64,000 nt of DNA from Paenibacillus aceris (lineage in GTDB: Bacteria; Bacillota; Bacilli; Paenibacillales; NBRC-103111), in contig NZ_JAGGKV010000026.1 of assembly GCF_017874035.1 (NCBI RefSeq), forward strand, positions 1-64,000, given 5' to 3'. Position 1 is the first letter of the stretch. Each line of letters begins with the position of its first letter. Positions 1 to 9,504 of this stretch are shown piece by piece. A program made the translations under genes and the position numbers. The notes below the pieces were generated by a model that worked only from the letters and a program-made list of their open reading frames with translations, had not been told where the DNA came from and made no database searches.

Positions 1-93
1 CGCGACAGACACCCTTGCCCTTGGCTACGGTAGGCGCTCGCCAGCCCCCGTTCGGGACTCACACCCTAGAGATGATGCCCATGCTGGGCGTAC
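1..93 (-). mobile_element. Group II intron (class C-like), 5' end only
   Basis: Read on the minus strand, the sequence starts GTACGCCCAGCATGGGC at position 93 and continues through GTGAGTCCCGAACGGGGGC and AGCCAAGGGCAAGGGTGTC to the window edge. This fits the start of domain I of bacterial class C group II introns, which begin GUGCG/GUACG and carry a CCCGAAC...GGGG block followed by AGCCAA(G)GGCAAGGGUGUC. Class C introns typically insert just downstream of Rho-independent terminators, and a strong hairpin lies only 10 bases upstream. The body, the reverse transcriptase gene and domains V/VI must lie left of the window. The call rests on remembered consensus and context, not on a covariance search. 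Confidence 0.8.
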
Positions 94-102
94 AATGCAA
101 GA

Positions 103-133
103 AACCAGCAAACTCAAGGTTTGCTGGTTTTTT
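103..133 (-). terminator. Rho-independent terminator of the glycan operon
   Basis: Perfect 10-bp inverted repeat AACCAGCAAA / TTTGCTGGTT around a 7-base loop, about 100 bases past the GH78 stop codon. On the minus strand the U-tract is short and broken (TTTCTTGC) and the intron starts right after it. Between the hairpin and the GH78 stop (134-230) I see no gene. Confidence 0.75.
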
Positions 134-230
134 CGATCCGTTACATGCGTATGCACCAAATTACTGGAACTCCCCTGGATGCCTGCGCTTAGGTTATTAC
201 GATCACTCGTATTTCTTCCGTATAATTCCC

Positions 231-3125
231 TTATCCACATAATTCAAAGGAAGGCAGCCTTTTCGTTGTGACTGTCGTGATGCGGCCTGTTATTCCCTCA
301 GGCAGCCGGATATCAAGTTCGACGTCCTCAGGTGCAGAAACGCGAAGTAACATTTCGTTCTCTTCTAATTGCCATTCCACCTCGATTGCACCGCCGTCTG
401 GCAATGGTACCGCTCCGCGAGCCCATCTCAAACCACATGGCACCGGTTCGATGCGCACTTTCTTCCAACCAAATGCATCCCGTTTAACCCCTAGAACGCT
501 TCTACCCAAGAAATAGGCTGGTCCTGCCGACCATGCATGGCAATGACTGCGTGTAAGCAGGAGCGGATCTGCCTTATTTTCATGGGTGTTCGGGTACAGT
601 TCCCAACAGGTGGTTGCTCCTTGCTGGATCATGCCTCCGAAGTTCCGTCGAATGTCCTCTAACATGAATGACTCGCGTCCTGTCGCCTCTAGTGCTTCAT
701 AGTAGAAGAAAGCCATGAACGGGCTGCCGATTTGGACGAAAGAGGCAGGAGGATCGACTAAATATCTCTCAAGTTGCTCCTTTTGGTCACTTTGCGCAAC
801 ATCACACAGCAGAGCAACGACCTGTGTCTGCATACTGTAGATATTAGAACGACGGCCATCCTCGTGAATACAGTCGATATATGCCTTTCGATCTTCGTCC
901 CACAACTTGTCTTGAATTGCCTTAGCGAGCAACGATGCAACTTGCTCAAACTCCACGATATCCCGGGAGGGGATTCCGGCCACCATGGCCAGTTCCCCTG
1001 CTTGACGAAGTGCTTTAACAAGAAACAAATTCTGATGAGTTACAACACCGTTGTCCGGTTGATCAATAGGTGCCCAATCAAGCAGGTTCCAACCTCGTAT
1101 CTCCAACAGTCCGTCTTTATTGATATGCTGAAGATAATGCTCCAGAGTGTAGCGAATGCTCGGCCACATTTCTGTAGCAAACGCGCGATCTCCAGTATGC
1201 TCAACGTATTCCAAGCAGGCGATCATCCAGAAAAACGTCCAGTTCGGAATCACACTCGTCCAGCCACTTGGAACTTGATCAAGATAAAGAGGAGACAAGT
1301 CTTTCGAACCTGGTACAAGCCTCAGGCAACGTTTCACAATATCAAGTGCTCCAAAAATGTAATAATTTATGAGCGCTTCGTTACGACTGTCACCAACCCA
1401 GAAAGTCTGTTCATACGCTGGGCAATCGACAAACGTATCCTCCATGCAAAGTCGCGTCGTATGCCGGCTAATTTCCCAGATGTCGTTCAGAAGCGGATCG
1501 GAGCATTGGAATGAGCCCGCATCTACGACAGGATACGTACTTTGTATAACATACGTTTCGAACAATTTGACAGGACCAGTGGCCCCCCGTACGGTCAGTA
1601 CCGCGTACCGTAAACCGCGGCGAACCGGTGATTCGTAGCTCTGCCGCCCTCCTCGGCTTATGTAGCGGAACGTGTTATCGAGGGCATACGTATGCTGCCG
1701 AAAGCCAGCCTTCATATACTCGATTCCATAAAAATCGATGATAGTTCCTTCTGGTGCTTCAATCTCAAAACCATGAAACCCAGATCGCTGTTTACCGAAA
1801 TCGATGACAATCTCCGTATCACAGTCCGTGAATCGCGGTATTTCAGCGTACTCCGGCGTTGCCAGCAGACAGCGCTCTAGTTGTTGCGGAATCGAGTAAA
1901 GCTCTGCAACGGGACGCCAGACATTCGCGCCAAATACATCGTGCTCGGTGTAAAATGAGGCGGAAAGCGGTCGAATCTGATCCTGGATCCACTCTAGCTC
2001 CAGCATTGACTTTGCACCGGCGGAACGAATAAAATCCCGATCATTAACATTTACACCGCGCGTTACCTGAGTATCGATCTCAACGGTTTCATCAAACGGA
2101 CCCATGAGGATGAAAGGAGTCTCCCTGTCTCCCATAGGGCAACGGAAAGAAAAAGGTATCTTGGCATCGGCTGCGATGTGGAACGGGTGGCCGTGATCCC
2201 TCCACGAGATGTCCATCTGAATGAAATGCTCCCCTGCGTCCAAATGAACGTCAAAAAAACGTTCCCGAGAGGCCCCGTACCAATCTTGGACAAGCTGCCC
2301 GTCAATCCATAACTGTTCATTACGTGCCCCGTTAGGAAAGCCTAAAGTAACCTTCCCAGCCTCCGGCATAACGAGTACCGTCGCAAGGTACCCGATGTAG
2401 TTTACTTTATTTGCATGATCGGCCGAACTCGGGCACATCGCATAGCGGAGATCGATCGTGGCTGTCCAGGCAGGCGGAATTACACGCTGTAGCGACTCTA
2501 TGCGAGACGGATACAACTTCTCCTCCGTAAGGAAAGGGATGTCTCGTGGCACTAAAGCTTTCCACGGGCCGGATCCAACTGGCCCCAATTCGCGAGCTAA
2601 TGACCATGTTGAATCGTCGAATTCCAACTCTCTCCAACCTTCGTCCCATCTTCTTGCATCGTAAACTTCAGAGAAAGCCTGCTGACCCGAAAGGCGCGGC
2701 GAAGACGTTAACTGTGCAGCTACCTTCTCTGTCCGCCATGAATCGTCTGTTGCGGCAAGCGTTTTATCATCCACAGTTACCTCAGCGAGCAGCCCCCCCA
2801 AGCCTCGAACATAATAAAAATTTGACACACCGAAATGCATTACAAGCACCGCAATCGTGTTAAGACCTCCAGGCTTCAACAGATGCCCGATCCGATGTGT
2901 ATCGTAAAACTGCTCGGCTGGCCAGGATCGGACAGGGCCACGCCCGACTCGCACGCCATTCACATATGCCACATAACGGGAATCCGCACTTATTCGAAGC
3001 TCCGCCTCCGTGACAGTGGCGTTTGCCGTCATGTCGAATGTCTTGCGGAAACATCTCCATTCGTTGCGTGGACTTTCCTCAATTCCACCCCAAACCCATT
3101 TGGCCGTCCAAGGTATCTCGAACAT
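231..3125 (-). CDS. GH78-type alpha-L-rhamnosidase
   Basis: About 964 residues. The N-terminal third is beta-sandwich-like and the C-terminal half has the six-hairpin fold of the bacterial alpha-L-rhamnosidase family. The motif DTFVDCPAYEQTFWVGDSRN matches the family signature DCPxRxE...GWxGD in position and spirit. The enzyme should release terminal rhamnose from oligosaccharides. There is no signal peptide, so it probably acts in the cytoplasm on imported fragments. A start at 3125 is chosen over 3206 because AGGAAGGA lies about 10 bases upstream, and the longer form would run back into the preceding gene. It is the last gene of the glycan operon. GH106 and unclassified six-hairpin enzymes are less likely alternatives. 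Confidence 0.8.
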   Translation of the reverse strand: MFEIPWTAKWVWGGIEESPRNEWRCFRKTFDMTANATVTEAELRISADSRYVAYVNGVRVGRGPVRSWPAEQFYDTHRIGHLLKPGGLNTIAVLVMHFGVSNFYYVRGLGGLLAEVTVDDKTLAATDDSWRTEKVAAQLTSSPRLSGQQAFSEVYDARRWDEGWRELEFDDSTWSLARELGPVGSGPWKALVPRDIPFLTEEKLYPSRIESLQRVIPPAWTATIDLRYAMCPSSADHANKVNYIGYLATVLVMPEAGKVTLGFPNGARNEQLWIDGQLVQDWYGASRERFFDVHLDAGEHFIQMDISWRDHGHPFHIAADAKIPFSFRCPMGDRETPFILMGPFDETVEIDTQVTRGVNVNDRDFIRSAGAKSMLELEWIQDQIRPLSASFYTEHDVFGANVWRPVAELYSIPQQLERCLLATPEYAEIPRFTDCDTEIVIDFGKQRSGFHGFEIEAPEGTIIDFYGIEYMKAGFRQHTYALDNTFRYISRGGRQSYESPVRRGLRYAVLTVRGATGPVKLFETYVIQSTYPVVDAGSFQCSDPLLNDIWEISRHTTRLCMEDTFVDCPAYEQTFWVGDSRNEALINYYIFGALDIVKRCLRLVPGSKDLSPLYLDQVPSGWTSVIPNWTFFWMIACLEYVEHTGDRAFATEMWPSIRYTLEHYLQHINKDGLLEIRGWNLLDWAPIDQPDNGVVTHQNLFLVKALRQAGELAMVAGIPSRDIVEFEQVASLLAKAIQDKLWDEDRKAYIDCIHEDGRRSNIYSMQTQVVALLCDVAQSDQKEQLERYLVDPPASFVQIGSPFMAFFYYEALEATGRESFMLEDIRRNFGGMIQQGATTCWELYPNTHENKADPLLLTRSHCHAWSAGPAYFLGRSVLGVKRDAFGWKKVRIEPVPCGLRWARGAVPLPDGGAIEVEWQLEENEMLLRVSAPEDVELDIRLPEGITGRITTVTTKRLPSFELCG

Positions 3126-3159
3126 AGATGTAAATTCCTTCCTATGTGTAATCATCAAC

Positions 3160-5235
3160 TTATAGCATTTTATTAATTCCCTCACAGCGAACTGTCCAAG
3201 TCCCATCCTGTGGGAATCCGGGAGCAGCTGTATCGGGGCATTCTAACCAACCGCCTGCCATCATGGCAACGGCCGTCAATAGGCCTCCATTGCCTGGCAG
3301 ATAGATCGGCAACCTCGGAGTCTGGAAGTTATGGCCGTTCGGTAAATATGTATTCTTAGTCCGATCAATCAAGAGCAGGTCAACGGCAAGATGCCCCTCA
3401 CCCAGCCTGGCAGCTGTCATTGCCATCATCGGATAGTCCCAGCCCCATGTGTCCCTCCACTCCCACACACGCATGATTTCGTGAAGCGTTCGTCGCATCG
3501 TTTCCGAATCTGTCTTTAAGCCGGGCAAGATACCTAACGGTGCTAGCATCGTCGGATGGTCATCAATGCCAGTGCGACCGCTGAATGTATCGAGTACCGT
3601 TTCGGCGGCCACATACAGACCGTCCGTAACAGGCAGTGGAGACAAGTGTTCTAGGACATGATCCCACTTTTCAACGCGTGCCAACCCCAGACGTTCTCTC
3701 CATTGGATCGCCACAGATAAGCCGAATGCCCAGTAAGCAAGCTCGAAGGTTGGATTCATCGTAACGGCATGGTCAAAAAGTTCCTGTGCTGGAGCAAGCG
3801 GTGGCCCCAAAACATAACGTTTACCGATCTTATCCCACTCTGCAAAGGAAGCCATGAACTCCGCACTTTGGAAGACGATGTCGCTATACCGTTCAAGCGT
3901 TTTACGATCCTTACCTACCGAGTAAAGCAGTTCAGCGAAGTAGATCGGGTGCGGCTGCTGCCAAATGAGGAACGGCTCGATAAAACAGGGTGCATTAACG
4001 CCCTCCTCCGTGACGCACTTTGGCCAGCGAGCGCCCTCATATCCCTGAGAAAGTGCTAGCTCCTGCGCTTTGGGGAGAATCTCTCGATACCAGCCCAAGC
4101 TATTCTCTAATAGCTCAGGACGGTTCCATAGCGCAAAATGCACCGAATGCCACCAATGCATCTCGAGATGGAACTTGCCGGCCCAACTATTCATCGTTAG
4201 GCCCGTTTCCTGAGGTGGGAGGAATCCGGACGATTGAACGGCAGTCAAATATTGTGAAAGCACGATCCGCCGTTCCAGCTCATGGGCACGAGCATCTTGG
4301 CTTCCAGCGAGTTCCACGGCAGCACCTCTGGCCCAAAAACGGGGCCAATGATTCTTTGAAAGTGATAAGACATCCTCGAAATCAGGAAGTGTAGCGGTCA
4401 GTGCCTCTTTAGAGTAACGAATCACAAACTCAACTTCATCTATCTCTGAACGTAGTGAAAATAGATGAGGGTCAGACGCATCGCTTTCGAGTGCCCCCTG
4501 CGACCATCCCGCCGTGACCGTATAGCTATCTTGATCCAATGTTCGTCTGAATCGTACAGAGCGTTCCGTTGACTCCATGATTTCAGTACGGTGTGCTTCA
4601 AAACGATCCCACACCGCACCTGACCCGCCAAAGGCTGCTGAGCCGTATGGAAACCGCAAAGCCAATTTAAGCTGACCTGACATAAGGAGATTGGATTTCA
4701 CCCGGATCGCAAGAATGTCTTCTTCCGGATGACAGCAGGTCAGAACCGTGGCCGTTTCGCCGGATAGAGAAAAGCTACTGGAGATCACGCCTGTCCACAG
4801 GTCCAGCGTTTGTTCGATCTCCTGTAAATTCTCTGGGATTGCCGGTTCACCAGAAGGAAGAGTCAGGAGCAATTTGACTGCCCCCAAATGAAGGCGGTGA
4901 GGGTTCATTCGCAGCCATTTGTATTCCTCGCTGGTTTCTTCACGCGGCATATAGGGAAATCCGATCGATCTCCCATTAAACGTGTTATAGTAGGTTTTTT
5001 GAAATTCTTTTACCTCGTAACCCATAGGATTTGGAGAGGTATGCCAGCCCCAATTCGCCAGGTGACCAAGCGCAACGCCGCCATTTTCGTATATCTCGGG
5101 AAACGTCTGCAAACCCGTTGCGTCAACGGTGAAGGCATAATTGCCGTTTCCGACCGTTAGTGAGGAAAATTTATCAAACCCCCGAACGACTGGGTTGTGT
5201 CGACGTACCAGCGCTTCACGATCAATCTTTTGCAT
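3160..5235 (-). CDS. Putative (alpha/alpha)6-barrel glycosidase, family not assigned
   Basis: 691 residues and no signal peptide. The opening RRHNPVVRGFDKFSSLTVGNGNYAF and the all-helical, Trp-rich second half (HLEMHWWHSVHFALWNRPEL, WEWRDTWGWDYPMMAM) look like a six-hairpin glycosidase. The N-terminal half is a beta-rich domain, as in GH65/GH95-type enzymes. I do not recognise the exact family and cannot name catalytic residues with confidence. GGGAAGGAG lies about 8 bases before the ATG. It sits between a GH42 and a GH78 gene with short gaps, so it most likely removes another residue from the same imported oligosaccharide. Its substrate is unknown. Confidence 0.6.
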   Translation of the reverse strand: MQKIDREALVRRHNPVVRGFDKFSSLTVGNGNYAFTVDATGLQTFPEIYENGGVALGHLANWGWHTSPNPMGYEVKEFQKTYYNTFNGRSIGFPYMPREETSEEYKWLRMNPHRLHLGAVKLLLTLPSGEPAIPENLQEIEQTLDLWTGVISSSFSLSGETATVLTCCHPEEDILAIRVKSNLLMSGQLKLALRFPYGSAAFGGSGAVWDRFEAHRTEIMESTERSVRFRRTLDQDSYTVTAGWSQGALESDASDPHLFSLRSEIDEVEFVIRYSKEALTATLPDFEDVLSLSKNHWPRFWARGAAVELAGSQDARAHELERRIVLSQYLTAVQSSGFLPPQETGLTMNSWAGKFHLEMHWWHSVHFALWNRPELLENSLGWYREILPKAQELALSQGYEGARWPKCVTEEGVNAPCFIEPFLIWQQPHPIYFAELLYSVGKDRKTLERYSDIVFQSAEFMASFAEWDKIGKRYVLGPPLAPAQELFDHAVTMNPTFELAYWAFGLSVAIQWRERLGLARVEKWDHVLEHLSPLPVTDGLYVAAETVLDTFSGRTGIDDHPTMLAPLGILPGLKTDSETMRRTLHEIMRVWEWRDTWGWDYPMMAMTAARLGEGHLAVDLLLIDRTKNTYLPNGHNFQTPRLPIYLPGNGGLLTAVAMMAGGWLECPDTAAPGFPQDGTWTVRCEGINKML

Positions 5236-5317
5236 GTTTTCTCCACTCCTTCCCTCTATTTGTTAAATACCTTATCCAGCCAGATCGTAGCCAGACTCGG
5301 CTATTCACTCCCCACAG

Positions 5318-7381
5318 TTAGATTTCAATTACGTACACCTCGAAAGGCTTCATCGTGACTATGCCGTGAAGGACAGTGTCTGTGAGCAGATCTCGTTTCC
5401 GAGAAAAGAAGGTAACTCCTCGCTCTTCGTGTGCATAGTTCATCAGAATCGCAAAACACTTTTGCATACCATCATGTGAGCGTATCGCAAGCTCTACATC
5501 TTCAGGCAGCTCAGCCCAGTTCGCAGCCGGGGACACTAAGCCGTTCTCGGCAATGAGTGCACCTGCTGCCTCTTCGGTAAAGGCGCTGCCGTAGTAATAA
5601 GCGGTCCCTTTACCGCGTGTACTCCGTACAAGTGCGGGTTTGCCCGCATAATAATCGGAAGCATACGAGGCCAAGACCTCAGCGTTGTCCGACGTGACAC
5701 GCAGAATGTCTACGAAGGCATCCCCTTGAAGGAGATTGCCGCCTTCCCACTGGATATCGGGCGCCTGCTGCAGCGGCCCGATCAGCGTAAAGTCCTCCAC
5801 CTCGATACCGCATAAGTCGGCAAGCGGTCCTGGGAACGGCTGCATATAGCACTGACCCGTCGTATCCTTATAACCGCTCCTGCAACCGAGAATGAGCGTC
5901 CCTCCGTTTTCGACGTAGCTTTTCAGCAGCTCAGCCGTTGATTCCGGCATAATCGCCGGATGCGGATAAACGAGCAATTGGTACTTGGTTAAATCCTCCA
6001 AGGTCGTTGAGGAACGGAGGTACTTCGTGTCCGCTGGGATATGGTGGCGCTGTAGTGCCTTGAACCATCCACTGATGCTTTTACCAGTCAGCGGCCCGTG
6101 CCAAACATCCAACTCCCCGTCCCATTCATTGTCGTAGTCCTTCAGTATCGCGACCTCGGCTTGATACGTGGTGCCCAGCAACTGCCCGCCGATCCGCTTC
6201 AGCTCGCCGCCAATGCGGCCGGCCTCCTCGATGCGGCGATTCGGCCGATTATGGTAATCGTTTAGGCCATGCCAATAAATTTCCGTTCCCATGGTCGCCG
6301 TCCTCCAGCGAAAATAAAGCACCATATCAGCGCCGTGCGCGATAGACTGATATGTCCATAGCCGCATCTGGCCCGGCTTCGGCGAAGGCATTTCGATCCG
6401 ATTTACCCAACCACCCGGCCCAGCCTGCTGTTCCATGACGATGAAATTCGGAGAAACATCGCGGGCTGCGCTGAGATTCAGGCTCCACTTGCGGTCCAGC
6501 AGCGGCCGATCACCTTTATCAGGTAAGATAGTGCTGAAGTTCGGATAGGAGTCGTAAGCGAACACATCCAACGTATCGTCCATCATTTGATGGCTGTCTA
6601 AGTGGCCGAACATGCCGTTTGTCGTGACCCATTGGTTAGCCGCTTTCTCCCTCAGAATTTCCGATTGAAACTTCGCGTAGGAGATGGCACTATCCGAGAA
6701 AAATCGCTTCTCATCGAGCGCTTGGTGCGGGTTCGGCGAATTGGTAGGCGTAGGCCTTGTCAAATGAACCTGTGACCAATCGGAATAGGTCTGATTCCAA
6801 AAGACAGCGCCCCATGCTTGATTCAAGGCTTGCAAGCTTCCGTATTTATCCTGCAGCCAGACTCGGAATGCAGCGTGATCAGCCTTTGAGTAAAAGGTAT
6901 TGACCTCACAGTTCAGTTCATTGTCGATCTGCCAACCGACCACGCCCGGATGGTCTTTGTAATGCTCCGCCAACTGCGTCACGATCCGCGCACACAGCTC
7001 AAGATAGATCGGCGAATTATAGTTGAAATGACGGCGTTGACCATGCTGGTATACGGTTCCGTCCTGTTTGGCGTTCAATACCTCCGGGTATTTGGCTGTC
7101 AGCCAGGCTGGCGGGGTTGTAGTCGGCGTGCTCATGATGACAAGCATGCCGCATTGGTGTGCGAGATCGATCGCCCTATCGAACAAGTCAAACTCGAAGC
7201 GCCCCTCCTCTGGTTCGAAAATCGACCATGCGAACTCGGCCACACGGACGACCGAGAACCCAAGCTCCTTCATGCGGCAAAAATCGTCTTTCCACAAGTG
7301 GTCCGGCCATTGTTCCGGGTAGTAGCATACACCAAGTCGAAATTGCTCTGTTCTCCAGTCCTTCCCCTTATGCGTCACCAT
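5318..7381 (-). CDS. GH42 beta-galactosidase (copy 1)
   Basis: About 687 residues, the usual length for GH42. The TIM barrel starts RLGVCYYPEQWP. The acid/base Glu is in WQIDNELNC (near residue 155) and the nucleophile Glu is in FIVMEQQAG (near residue 317). A trimerisation-like domain and a C-terminal beta domain follow. It lacks a signal peptide and so is cytoplasmic, acting on imported galactosides. Two ATGs occur close together. The second (7381) is preferred because GGGAGG abuts the first but stands 6 bases from the second. The gene would overlap the true end of the upstream GH42 gene by 14 bases if that gene's frameshift were repaired, which indicates translational coupling. Confidence 0.88.
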   Translation of the reverse strand: MVTHKGKDWRTEQFRLGVCYYPEQWPDHLWKDDFCRMKELGFSVVRVAEFAWSIFEPEEGRFEFDLFDRAIDLAHQCGMLVIMSTPTTTPPAWLTAKYPEVLNAKQDGTVYQHGQRRHFNYNSPIYLELCARIVTQLAEHYKDHPGVVGWQIDNELNCEVNTFYSKADHAAFRVWLQDKYGSLQALNQAWGAVFWNQTYSDWSQVHLTRPTPTNSPNPHQALDEKRFFSDSAISYAKFQSEILREKAANQWVTTNGMFGHLDSHQMMDDTLDVFAYDSYPNFSTILPDKGDRPLLDRKWSLNLSAARDVSPNFIVMEQQAGPGGWVNRIEMPSPKPGQMRLWTYQSIAHGADMVLYFRWRTATMGTEIYWHGLNDYHNRPNRRIEEAGRIGGELKRIGGQLLGTTYQAEVAILKDYDNEWDGELDVWHGPLTGKSISGWFKALQRHHIPADTKYLRSSTTLEDLTKYQLLVYPHPAIMPESTAELLKSYVENGGTLILGCRSGYKDTTGQCYMQPFPGPLADLCGIEVEDFTLIGPLQQAPDIQWEGGNLLQGDAFVDILRVTSDNAEVLASYASDYYAGKPALVRSTRGKGTAYYYGSAFTEEAAGALIAENGLVSPAANWAELPEDVELAIRSHDGMQKCFAILMNYAHEERGVTFFSRKRDLLTDTVLHGIVTMKPFEVYVIEI

Positions 7382-7426
7382 CTTCATCCTCCCTTACAAT
7401 GACGTCCACCTCATACGGATCCAATT

Positions 7427-9400
7427 TCAGAGTGGTCGTATACGTGCGTCCCGATATCTTGCTTTCTCTAGGTGCGGAGAGGGAGATATGCTGTCCGAAG
7501 ATGTCGTATTTACATATAGGACACTGTCTCCGATCTGCCGAGCGGTTACGCCTGGCGGTGTTTCCGGTCCTTTTTTAATATCAAGTTGTGTGTAAAAATG
7601 GTTCAATAACGCTTGCATAAGGTCAATTTGGGCAGGCACGGCGACATAAACCGCTTTCCCTTTTCCGTAGGCATTCACACTAACCGCGGGAAGCTCACTC
7701 TCCAGGTTCGTGAATGTTGCCAAAACTTCCGCAGTAGAAGGCTCCACGATTTCGTAATAATCAATCGGAAAGTCTAAAATACGATCATGTATCTTAATTT
7801 TCGGTGTTTCACGCCGAATATTCATTTTCTGCTTTTGAAGTCCACCTTCATTCGCATCCGAATAATGATAGACTGGACGCTCGAACGCGTTAGCGCGAAT
7901 ACCGAACACATCGCTAAGTCTGCCAGGCATCGTCGTGCCAAATACTGTATTGTGCTCATCCACTTTCGCTGAATAAGCTGTCATGATGACAGTTCCGCCT
8001 TCCTGAACGAACTGCCTGATCGTCTGAGCAGAGGTCTCATCCATGATACAGTGACCAGGAACTAGCAGCAGCTTGTAGTCCTTCTCAATCTGACGAAGGT
8101 TTACCACATTACAGTCGACATTATCCTCGCCAAGCGCTAGAAACGTCTGCATCATTTGCTCGAGATACGTCGTTTTGTAGTATCCTTTTTGATTCTCGGA
8201 CACTTTAAACGATTCGAAGGAATAGGCAAGCGCAATCTCCGGCTTAGGAAGATATGGCAGCCCGATCGCTTTCAGCTTCTCCATCTCCTGTGCGAATTGA
8301 CGGAATTCGTCCAATTTTCTTCCAGGCAGACCGTCATGATCCAGCAGCCCGAATAGGTACTGTTCTTCTCCGCCAAGCATCGATCTCCACGTCCAGGCGC
8401 AGATGGCTTCCGAGCGGAATAACAAGGATAAATACGCATACATGCGAAGGACACCTCTTGGAGGGGCATAAGCACCAAAGGAGCCTGTCTGGAATTCCAG
8501 ACACCAAATGGGCTCATCCTTCTCGCTAATTCGGTGATTCATCGTAAGGCAAGCCCCGAACAACGCATTTCGGTCTTCCGGATTGACGCCTGGATAAAAC
8601 CCAATGCCTGGCAAATCGAAAATTTGATTATAGCCTTTCAAATAGTCGAAGCCGAGCACAGGATTTTCTCCCCAATGATTCGTCGTTTCACGTGCCTGTG
8701 GAGCATTCTTCCGTACGACTTCGCTTAAACCGCGAAGATAGGAAAGCTGCTCATCCGAAAAGAACCTCCGCATGTCCAACATTCTTTCTGGTGCTCCGTT
8801 TATATCCCCAGCAACCGGAAACTCCGCATCCTCGAAGCTGTTAAGCTTACGTGACCATCTTTGTGCAGCCCAGGCAATATTCAATTCCTCCACGCTGCCG
8901 TACTTGTCTCTCAGCCACTGAACGTACCGATTGCGTGCTTCATCCGAGAATGTCGGCATCCCGCTTCCTACCTCATTACACAAACCAAACGCATACAATG
9001 CTGGATGCCCGGCATATCGTTTGGTCAGCGTCTCTGCGAACCGGTAAGCGTATTCCTGGAATACCGGATTACCTACATCCTCCATATAACGATGCACCGC
9101 CAGGAGCGGATTCCGATTCCGGTCGGCGAGCTGGATAGCCGGGTATTTCTTGTGAAGCCAAGTCGGGGCTGGGCGGGTTGCAATGTCGAGAACGACTTGG
9201 AACCCTGCCTCCGCAAATAGGTCCATGACCTCATCGAACCATCCGAAGTAGTAATTGCCCTCTGATGGCTCAAAGCTGTCCCAGCACAGATGGCCAAGTC
9301 GCACCAGATTGAATCCCGACTCCTTCATCATCCGGATATCCTCCGGCCATCGTTCGCGTGGCCAATCGTGGGGGTGGTAATTTGTTCCTACATAAATCAT
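7427..9400 (-). CDS. GH42 beta-galactosidase (copy 2), C-terminus frameshifted
   Basis: 657 residues as read. GH42 barrel with acid/base Glu143 in GLCNEVGSG and nucleophile Glu302 in WCLEFQTGSFG. It is only distantly similar to the neighbouring GH42, so the two may cleave different linkages. AGAGGTGA lies 7 bases before the ATG. The last residues read as a tail (SPSPHLEKARYRDAR) unlike GH42. Shifting frame near 7494-7500 gives ISLSAPRESKISGRTYTTT followed by LKLDPYEVDVIV, a normal GH42 C-terminal strand, with a stop at 7368. So one base appears to be missing here, either as a real mutation or as a sequence error. The catalytic domain is intact. Confidence 0.82.
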   Translation of the reverse strand: MIYVGTNYHPHDWPRERWPEDIRMMKESGFNLVRLGHLCWDSFEPSEGNYYFGWFDEVMDLFAEAGFQVVLDIATRPAPTWLHKKYPAIQLADRNRNPLLAVHRYMEDVGNPVFQEYAYRFAETLTKRYAGHPALYAFGLCNEVGSGMPTFSDEARNRYVQWLRDKYGSVEELNIAWAAQRWSRKLNSFEDAEFPVAGDINGAPERMLDMRRFFSDEQLSYLRGLSEVVRKNAPQARETTNHWGENPVLGFDYLKGYNQIFDLPGIGFYPGVNPEDRNALFGACLTMNHRISEKDEPIWCLEFQTGSFGAYAPPRGVLRMYAYLSLLFRSEAICAWTWRSMLGGEEQYLFGLLDHDGLPGRKLDEFRQFAQEMEKLKAIGLPYLPKPEIALAYSFESFKVSENQKGYYKTTYLEQMMQTFLALGEDNVDCNVVNLRQIEKDYKLLLVPGHCIMDETSAQTIRQFVQEGGTVIMTAYSAKVDEHNTVFGTTMPGRLSDVFGIRANAFERPVYHYSDANEGGLQKQKMNIRRETPKIKIHDRILDFPIDYYEIVEPSTAEVLATFTNLESELPAVSVNAYGKGKAVYVAVPAQIDLMQALLNHFYTQLDIKKGPETPPGVTARQIGDSVLYVNTTSSDSISPSPHLEKARYRDARIRPL

Positions 9401-9442
9401 GTTTATTCACCTCTATCAAATTGATAAATCTCTAGTTGCATA

Positions 9443-9480
9443 AGAAAAGGGGGCTGCTTGGTAAACCAGCCGCCCCCTTC
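9443..9480 (-). terminator. Intra-operon terminator after the binding-protein gene
   Basis: G/C-rich inverted repeat (GGGGGC ... GCCCCC with an inner TGGT/ACCA pair) just past the lipoprotein stop, followed on the minus strand by TTTTCTT. It separates the transport genes from the glycosidase genes. Partial read-through would leave the enzymes at a lower level than the binding protein. Confidence 0.75.
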
Positions 9481-9504
9481 CTTTCCACTGTAAGTACCGA
9501 CTAA

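Noticed and set aside
774..1514. 246-codon plus-strand open frame
   Set aside because: It is antisense to the GH78 gene, has no ribosome binding site and no recognisable protein pattern.
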